In this document: in pieces, positions 57,371-64,000 of the stretch
Layout of the letters: each line of letters starts with the position of its first letter
Position numbering within the stretch: position 1 is the stretch's first letter
Source: Setomelanomma holmii
Taxonomy: Eukaryota; Ascomycota; Dothideomycetes; Pleosporales; Phaeosphaeriaceae
Direction: 5' to 3'
Assembly (NCBI GenBank): GCA_010015745.1
Contig: ML978170.1
Span: 248,001-312,000, forward strand
DNA: 64,000 bases
Position numbers and translations under genes: made by a program
The notes under the pieces: model-generated
What the model was told of the DNA's origin: nothing
Database searches by the model: none
The model's input: only the letters and a program-made list of their open reading frames with translations

Positions 57371-58440
57371 AGATGATCTACAAAGAGTACGTGCGGAAGC
57401 TGCTGGAGACCGACCTTATGGACGATGTGAACAATGTAAGTCGCGTTAGAACCAAGCCTACGTAGTAGGTTCCTTGTTAACTGTACTCGGTATTACATCA
57501 ATGTTCTCAAGGACCAGTATCGGCTCGATACACCCGTGCGGGCCAAACCAGTGTTCACAGTGGATGACCTACTTCTGCTACACCACCACCACTGGGTGCT
57601 GTGTACCGTAGTCTATTCAAACGAAGAACAGCCGGTACAGTTGCCTCTACTCTTTTAGTTCGCCGCCTATACAGGCTGTCGGTCAGTCTCACTGGTGGAC
57701 GCGAGCATCAAGAAGCCGGATGGGAGTAAGAAAGTTGCCAGCAAGGGTCAGGCGATGAGGTTCTGCATCTCTGACGAAGATGACGAAACGGACAGCGACT
57801 ACGAGGAAGAGCCAGACTTTGATGAGGATGACGTGCCTGATATAGAGGAGCTCAAGTCGGTGCTCTATGAGCACGTCACAATCATGGCAGTGAGAGTGCA
57901 GGACCGCATGGTACCATTCATGTTTGTTACGATCATACACACAAAGGGAGAGGATAGGAAGCCACAACCGTCTGTAACAGGAATCTTCCCTTGCTTCACG
58001 AGCTGATAAGCGACCAGGAAAACGTACAGAATGTACCAGCACAGCAATCCTTTCCTTTGCGCTATTGCCCATATGATTACCGTAGGCCTCCACAGCGACG
58101 CATTTGCCGCTTCTAACATCTGCGACCCCGAGGATATCTTACGTGTGCGAGTCCCCAAGTGGAAGAAATGCCGAATTTTTCGTTGGAAGAGTGATAAATT
58201 GAAGGAACCTATATTTCGAGAACCTAGACGCACGAAAGACCCAGCATCGTTGGCGAAACCGGCCGTGCCTCTGCGCGCTCGCACGGCAGCGCATTAAATG
58301 AAGCGCCTGGGGCGGGACGTTGGTATGGAGCGACCATTGTCGCACACATGTATCCGTCGTGGTACTGGGATCTTACAGCTGCTAGCCTGTGATACAGGAT
58401 CATGATACAGACCAATCCCAGCGTGCGCAGAATCGTCATC
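57371..58440 (+). pseudogene. DUF3435 tyrosine recombinase relic (Starship-captain-like family)
   Basis: Pieces on the plus strand match, in order, the fungal DUF3435 domain. They are MIYKEYVRKLLETDLMDDVN before a GTAAGT donor (57438); FTVDDLLLLHHHHWVLCTVV; an in-frame TAG (57656-57658) where Gln is expected; and FAAYTGCRSVSLVDAS, in which TGxR resembles the box I Arg of tyrosine recombinases. A long acidic stretch (DEDDETDSDYEEEPDFDEDD) leads to LYEHVTIMAVRVQ and IIHTKGEDRKPQP. After a frame change come NPFLCAIAHMITVGLHSDAF, ILRVRVPKWKK and, near 58297-58400 in another frame, MKRLGRDVGMERPLSHTCIR with RRG (box II-like). The nucleophile Tyr region was not found. DUF3435 enzymes mobilise Starship elements, but the family also occurs as scattered relics. 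Confidence 0.78.
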
Positions 58441-59399
58441 ATCCCTCATAAGTGCCGTGGCTTCCATGCCATTACATACCAAATTCCACTCTTTCTCATG
58501 AGCTGTGGCGACTACGAGAAGAAAATCAAGGGCTAGGGGCGGGTCATCATTGGATATATATTATGAGACCGTGGAAGCAATATGTGGATGATTAAAGTTA
58601 GACAGACATCGAAGTGAATGTATCTAGTGTAGAAGCGCTCTGCTGTATTGTTGATAAGAGTCTTCTCAATGATTGAAAGATACGTTCAGAGTTTCTATCA
58701 GTCAGTCAGTCAGTTGTCAGTCTCAATATATAGCCAAACTGACAGTTTGAGAGTCATAAACTGAACTGACTGACTGATAAGTGTTTTTAGGAGTCGTAAA
58801 CTGACAACTGAACTGACTGACTGCTATCTGATCTCATTAAAAGCTCTTGTGATTGCTTAGATAAGCTTGTATAGCGCTATCTCATCTGCTGTATGTGTAA
58901 GTAGTTGGGAGCGGGTATGATAATATGATGTGAGTTGTGTTGTTCTGTGTCAGACTGAGGTGTCCGTTTATATACATGAAGTAGTGGGCTGATTGGTTGG
59001 TGGATAATCCATATGACCATGCGTGCCCTAGGCTTACACACCTCTCTCAGGTTCGAACGTATGTAGAAGCTGATATGATCATATGCCACCCCCTACCCTG
59101 TATAGGGGTAGAATTGCTTGCTTAAGTGCAGTAGGTAGCCGCTTGGTTAGAGTAGTGCCAGGTGGGGATCGTCTGCTGTTGCGGTGTTAGTTAATCTCGC
59201 TAATGAGCGTCCTCAAAAGCATGTAAGATCTAATTGCTTCTCATTCTGTGTAGAGGTTAGTAGTATCCCTAGAATGTATGAAAGTATAGAGCGTTGTAGG
59301 GTGTACAGCCTCATTAAACCTGTTAAAAACCATGTAGAAGAAACTAGAAGAGTACTGTACTTTAGGCTTATTGTTTAGGAAACAAGTTGAAATATAAAA
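58441..59399. other. Repeat-rich spacer between recombinase relic and copia element
   Basis: AT-rich, no gene. Holds the TCAG-type repeat at 58698-58822 and may contain a degraded LTR of the copia element; no paired LTR was identified. Confidence 0.4.
58698..58822. repeat. Inverted/direct CAGT-type repeat cluster
   Basis: CAGTCAGTCAGTCAGTTGTC at the left is nearly the reverse complement of ACAACTGAACTGACTGACTG at the right. Between them lie the palindrome AAACTGACAGTTT and a direct copy of AACTGAACTGACTGACTG. The arrangement can form a long hairpin. Confidence 0.7.
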
Positions 59400-62150
59400 G
59401 TGATACCTTATTTTTGTATCTCTAACAAGGCAACAGTTTTATTGAACTATTAGCTGGCTGGCTTTTAGTCTGTATGTACAAGAGATTAATATTATGCTCT
59501 TGCGCTTCTTAGCGTAGCTAGTGATAATGTATGTTAACATGTTGTAGTAAAGTTTTAAGACGTGGCGTAGCTGTAGTGACTAGACGAACTATCTGCTAGT
59601 TATCACAGAATAGTATTTGCTCATTGCCTAGATCAAATTCGATGTCCTCAAAGAGTCTCCACCACCATAGTAGCTCTGTGCCTGCTGATGATGCGGCGAT
59701 GAGTTCAGCTTCAGTAGTAGATTTAGTGACACATTGTTGAAGTGTTACTTTCTAGTCAATTAGACTGCTAAACAGAAAGAAGATGTAGCCTTGTAAGCTC
59801 TTTTGTGTTGCTTTGTAGTCAGTGTATAAGGCGTTAGTAGCACTAAAGAAGTCTGGTTCCTCGTGATCAATAATATAAGCAGTATTAGTAGATATCGAAG
59901 CGTTGTAGTAGAGCGCTCAATCCCTTGTATAGTGTAGATATGCTATCGTCTGATAGGCAGCGTCAATATAGTGTTAAGTTAGATTAATAAGAAACTCTGC
60001 TAATTTCAAGTGAGCTTTAGAGACATCAGGTCGCGTAGCAGTAGCGACATAGCTGATAGATCTGACTAGCTGTGCGTATCTGCTCAAGTTGGCTTCGTTC
60101 TTTAGCGCGTCTAAGGAAGCAGCTCTTTAAGTAGAAGTAGAGTAGGTAGAGGTTAATTAAATAGCTTTAGTGATAGATATTTCATATTAAGCTTGTCTAG
60201 ATATGCTGCTTGCGATAGCTAGATTAATCTAGTAGACCTGTTACAGTGTGTTTGTATACTGCAGAAGGTAGAAAGTTCTCCTAGCGATTAGATCTCGTAT
60301 CAATAAAGTAGCTTACGTTCGAAGTTATCAAGAGCAGCTGTATAAGCTAGCTTGGCAAGAACAACGATATCGTTAACGTAGAAGAATACTAACAGTTTCT
60401 CGTTTTTCTACAGGCACAGTGTAGCCTTAACTTCCTTAAGTCTAAACTCTGCAAGGGTCTTTGTGAACTCTTTATACTATAGCAGTAGTGACGTTTTAAG
60501 GCTGTATAACGCACGGCGTAGTTCCTATAGATAGTTAGAATTAGAGAAACCTTCTGGCAGATGACAGTATACGGGTGTGGCAAGCCAGGCATTTGTAAAG
60601 GCATTGACAGCATCGTACTATTGAACTTCCATGTTAAAGTAGGCAGCAATAGCAATTAGTGCACGAAAGATACGTGTAGCTAGTGTGGCAGCATACGTGT
60701 CTTCAGCTGTCGTTTGAAGATCGCTACATACACACACTCAGGCTTTGTATTTAATAAGATATCCTCCACTGTCAAACTTGTACTTAAACACCTAAAGCAG
60801 TGGCAGGACCTCGTTGTCGTAAGCGTTGAAGTCCTTCCACGTAATCGTCCTATAGGCGTCCTTTTGCTTAACGTTAGATAGCTCGCGCTGCATAGCTGCA
60901 ATAAAGCCTTGTTTGTGTAGAGCTGGTAGCTTCATTGCATCTTGGTAAAATCGAGGTTTAGGAGGTAGATTTAGGTGATAGAATTGTGTTTTTAGAGCTG
61001 TAGTAGATGCAGCTACAAAGGTTAACTAGTACTTGCTGATAAAGAAGCTGCTGCTCTTGCGAGAGGGTTTTCGCGTTCGTGTTGATCCTTCAGGAAGGAT
61101 CTGCGTTGCGCATAGGTTGCTATTGATCAGTTTGCAGCTTTAAGCAGCGTTTAAGTTGCGTAAGTTATGTCACTTCTGCTTTCTTGATGCTTAAGTAGAC
61201 TAGAAGCCTAGTGTAGGGCTGCAACTGAGTGTAGTTGAGGAGGCTTGATCTGAGCGGCCTGATTAAGTGTCTAGATAGGGAGAGGTTGTAGCAGCAGGAG
61301 TTGGCAGGAGAGGATCACTGTTGTACAAATCGTGAGGCTTTAAGCGAGTGTCTAAAGGCAGGCTAGATACCACCTGATCAAGTTCTAGTATAGTGCTATA
61401 CTTATCTTCTAAAGAATCCTCTAGATCCTGCAAAGTTAGCATATAAAGTGTGTGCGTGATTATTTTAAGCTCTTCTCTTTGTAGAAGCAGATCAGATTTA
61501 TCTCTGTGCTAGTAGAGGAGATTCTCCTTAAAGGTAACATCTTAGATATAAATAACCTTTTCTTAATATGCTCTGCTTCTCGCATTTGGTAGCTATGCTT
61601 AGTAGATGTTTGATAAGTCGTATCTAACCAGATATCTAATAAGCGCTCATAGAGTTAATTTGTCGCTGTGTGGTATCTGTTAACGAAGTGCGTATGCTCA
61701 GCAGCTGTATACTCGTAGGTGAGCGATAGAAGGCTGCTTAGAGTAGGCCATTTCAAATAAAGTCTTCCAACCGATTGTTCGTGTAGGTGTACAGTTGAGT
61801 AGATAAGCTGCAGCGATGTATATCTCAGGAGCAAGCGGCAGAGGCAGATTTGAAGTGACACTTATCGATCGACCTCAGGTAATTAAATTCTTGCCTAAGC
61901 ACTCAGCAGAACCATTCTGCTCCTTAGTGTGCGGCGCTTAGATCTAGAGTCTTATACCTTCTTAATAGCAGTATACTTGTGCTAAGTTGTCTGTAAGACT
62001 GTAGCCTTTCTTATTGTTAGTAATTAAAAATATAACAGTAGTGCTAAATTCGCGCTTGATTGATCAGTCTAGGCGAGTAAGAACTTTAAGTAATGTTGCT
62101 TTATCGCGCTTTACAATTGTATAGACAAAATTGAGCTTTGCGTACAGGTT
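59400..62150 (-). mobile_element. Ty1/copia retrotransposon relic with many stop codons
   Basis: Read on the minus strand, pol domains appear in copia order. The integrase C-terminal part is near 61.84-61.70 kb (APEIYIAAAYLLNCTPTRTI, MAYSKQPSIAHLRVY). Reverse transcriptase spans 60.9-60.3 kb (TWKDFNAYDNEVLPLL, RRALYSLKTSLLL, FFYVNDIVVLAKLAY, where the last corresponds to the YVDD box). RNase H is at 59.73-59.55 kb (STTEAELIAASSAGTELLWW, then DN-stop-QIV), with a tail near 59.5 kb. Stops sit where Gln (CAG) or Trp (TGG) is expected, for example DN-stop-QIV and LLL-stop-YKEF, and the DNA is very AT-rich. Both fit C-to-T RIP-like mutation. No LTR pair or gag was identified. Confidence 0.85.
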
Positions 62151-62995
62151 AAATCTGTAGAAGATATATTGATGTCTGTAACTGCGTGAGCAGTGTCAGG
62201 TGGAGGCTGTGATCAACGATTGTATTGCTATCTGTTGTCGTGTTGTGATGTTGGTGTACAGGAGCTCTCAGCTCAGAGGTAAGTGCACTTGCCCACCGGG
62301 CAGTGCCTGCTACGATAGGATATCATGTGACCCAACCCACGTAGTTACAGCAGGTGCTGCCTAGACAATCAGACGCAGCAGTCGCGAGGACCTCAGTTAT
62401 GGGAGGAGCAAGTGGCTGGTAAACAGAGTACTTAGCCTCTCATCTCACCTGAGACCAATGTTGAACTCTTACATAAAAATTTCTACTTCAATACGATCTA
62501 CGTTCCGCTCTCCTTTCCGATTTGAAGAGAACGAGTGATTCACGAATGAATCCTATTCGGGCATCGTCTTCTGTCGTCGCGGCTCCTCAAACCATCAATT
62601 CCTTGCACACGTGTCTCAAAGGAAGTATGCCGCATTGTCACTCTATGGTGTCTCGCACCAATGTGGCGCTCGAATGACATTCGTCTAGTCCGAACCGCAC
62701 GAATAAGGCAAACGCTGTTGAGAATCGTCAAGACACGCATAGTGCTAACGCACACTGCTTGTCTCACGCTATTCTCCTCAAGTGCAAGAACCGATTTTGT
62801 GAGCGCAACTCTGAATTAGATGTATAACATGTCACATTTGGTCACGTCATTATATTTCCCGCTTTGCAGCATGAAAGTGAAAAGTACAAATAATGTACGA
62901 TGAATGAATGTATTGTAGTGAGTACGGACGTGTTGTTTATTACTGCATCATTTATGAATCATAGTTCCATCCATTCGACATTCCCATCCTATTCT
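62151..62995. other. Spacer between copia relic and secreted-protein gene
   Basis: About 0.85 kb of mixed composition; no gene or LTR recognised. Includes the 3' flank of the small secreted protein gene. Confidence 0.4.
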
Positions 62996-63359
62996 TTAGC
63001 AACAGATGTTGAGGCACTCAGGGATGCTACCAATTTCGCCACCGGCTGGCAGGCAACTGAATGATCTTAGCAAACGCCCTACTAATGTGTCGACTCTGCC
63101 TCTGGATTGTATACTTACTTAGCACATGTACAGTCGCACCCAGGATAACTCTTGTAGCAGTAACCAGCGGCTCGCTTGTCGAGTTTGTCAACAAAGTAGA
63201 CTCTGTCTGCAGCGACATCGACTGCTTTAGTAAGTGGATTGTATCGAAAGATGGTATCTTGCAGTACTCACATGGCTGCAGGACATCAGATTCTGCTGGT
63301 AGGGCAAGTGCGCCGCCGATGCAGAATGCTGCCGCTAGGATCGAGGTAGTAAAACGCAT
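62996..63359 (-). CDS. Small secreted cysteine-rich protein with a Kex2-type Lys-Arg site (candidate effector/processed peptide)
   Basis: Three exons on the minus strand, 63272-63359, 63119-63221 and 62996-63056, close in phase and give 83 aa. Exon 1 is a signal peptide (MRFTTSILAAAFCIGGALAL, probable cut after the ALA). A short propeptide ends DKLDKR, a Kex2-like dibasic site. The predicted mature peptide of about 38 residues has eight Cys (GYCYKSYPGCDCTCAKNCL, then IPECLNICC-stop), enough for four disulfides. Introns have consensus ends (GTGAGT...AAGCAG and GTAAGT...TTCAG). The gene was resolved only by splicing; unspliced frames hide the Cys pattern. It sits about 0.85 kb from a decayed retrotransposon, a common setting for effector-like genes. 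Function is unknown; an antimicrobial or signalling peptide is equally possible. Confidence 0.82.
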
Positions 63360-64000
63360 GGTGAGCTTCGGAAGCAACCTTTGCAGTGGAGGAACTTGAT
63401 TGACAATTGGAGTTGATGGTGGGTTATCATGCCTGGAATGCTTGGCTTATTTATACATCTGTGGGTACATGGGTCTCGATTGGCTTTACCTCAACGGGCT
63501 CTTCGTTGTGCCAACACTGGGCTCACCGGTTTTCTGATGTCTTGTTTACCAAGCAGTTTCTGCCACCCTGTCATATTTCCGCTTCGGTTGTAGAGTACTT
63601 CTAGTTTCTCTTTTAGCCGAGCATTATTGTTACAATGATTTGTCTGTAATGCGCAATTTCGCATCTGGCATGCGATGTTCCTTAGGAAGCAAATTGGGTT
63701 TCGTATGCCGTCAGTCGCTGACGCCAGCCGGGTAAAGCATTGTAAGACGGCCCTTTAAACTGACCGCGGAGGCCCTAGGTCCTAAGATGTACACTGGAGC
63801 TAATATTGGGAAGTAGGACCGAAAAACTGTACCACAGGATTTAGGCTGTCTCAGTCTCACTTTTTGCTAGATGGAGATGAACACATTGGGACGCTTCCAT
63901 AACACTAGTCATTGGAATGCACCTTTGCGAGATCATTTTCAAGTAATAGTCCTTCGAAGTCTACTGCAAATATCATTGTGCTAGTCAACCAACCAAGGCT
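63360..64000. other. Upstream of the secreted-protein gene to window end
   Basis: About 640 bp including the promoter of the small secreted protein gene. No gene recognised. Confidence 0.45.

Noticed and set aside
59095..59120. Possible hairpin CTACCC...GGGGTAG near the copia relic as a terminator or LTR end
   Set aside because: Imperfect and short; no second copy found that would mark an LTR.
1..64000. CRISPR arrays, bacterial operons or ribosome binding sites
   Set aside because: The sequence is fungal nuclear DNA with spliceosomal introns; no spaced repeat array is present.

Overview
The window is nuclear DNA from a filamentous ascomycete. Evidence: short spliceosomal introns (about 45-60 nt) with GTAAGT/GTATGT donors and CTAAC-like branch sites; fungal-only families (Zn2Cys6 regulator, CFEM receptor-like protein, HET domain, SPA2, GH76); and fungal hAT and Ty1/copia relics with stop changes of the kind left by repeat-induced point mutation (RIP). 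The gene set suits a Dothideomycete, but that placement is inference.

Region A (1-46 kb) is a gene-dense housekeeping block with little repeat. In order: 3'-truncated class I histone deacetylase (HOS2/HDAC3 type, -); ING-family PHD protein (+); SPA2 polarisome scaffold (+); intracellular GH43-like protein (+); TRI12-type MFS transporter (-); RNA polymerase III subunit RPC34 (+); four-helix membrane protein (+); vacuolar alkaline phosphatase PHO8 (+); SAM methyltransferase (-); Zn2Cys6 transcription factor (-); ribosomal protein eL34 (-) divergent from splicing factor PRP8 (+); cytochrome P450 (+); secreted GH76 mannanase (-); intron-containing tRNA-Leu(CAG) (-); importin KAP120 (-); peroxin PEX2 (+); BuGZ/ZNF207-like zinc-finger protein (-); ubiquitin C-terminal hydrolase (-). 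Exon junctions were worked out by hand; where phases close, coordinates are given.

Region B (46-64 kb) is an accessory, decaying compartment. A 1,750-bp hAT element with 21-bp terminal inverted repeats and a perfect 8-bp target duplication sits inside a HET-domain (nonself-recognition) gene that also carries a stop and frameshifts. An intact CFEM/seven-helix receptor-like gene follows. Then come a second, more degraded hAT copy, a relic of a DUF3435 tyrosine recombinase (the family that includes Starship 'captains'), and a stop-riddled Ty1/copia element (-). Near the right edge lies a spliced three-exon gene for a tiny secreted, cysteine-rich protein with a Lys-Arg processing site: a candidate effector or processed peptide.

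The most notable system-level observation is the co-location of a captain-like recombinase relic, an interrupted nonself-recognition gene, a CFEM receptor and a secreted cysteine-rich protein within 17 kb of transposon debris, next to a conserved gene block. Whether this is the remnant of one giant mobile element or independent insertions cannot be decided from this window.
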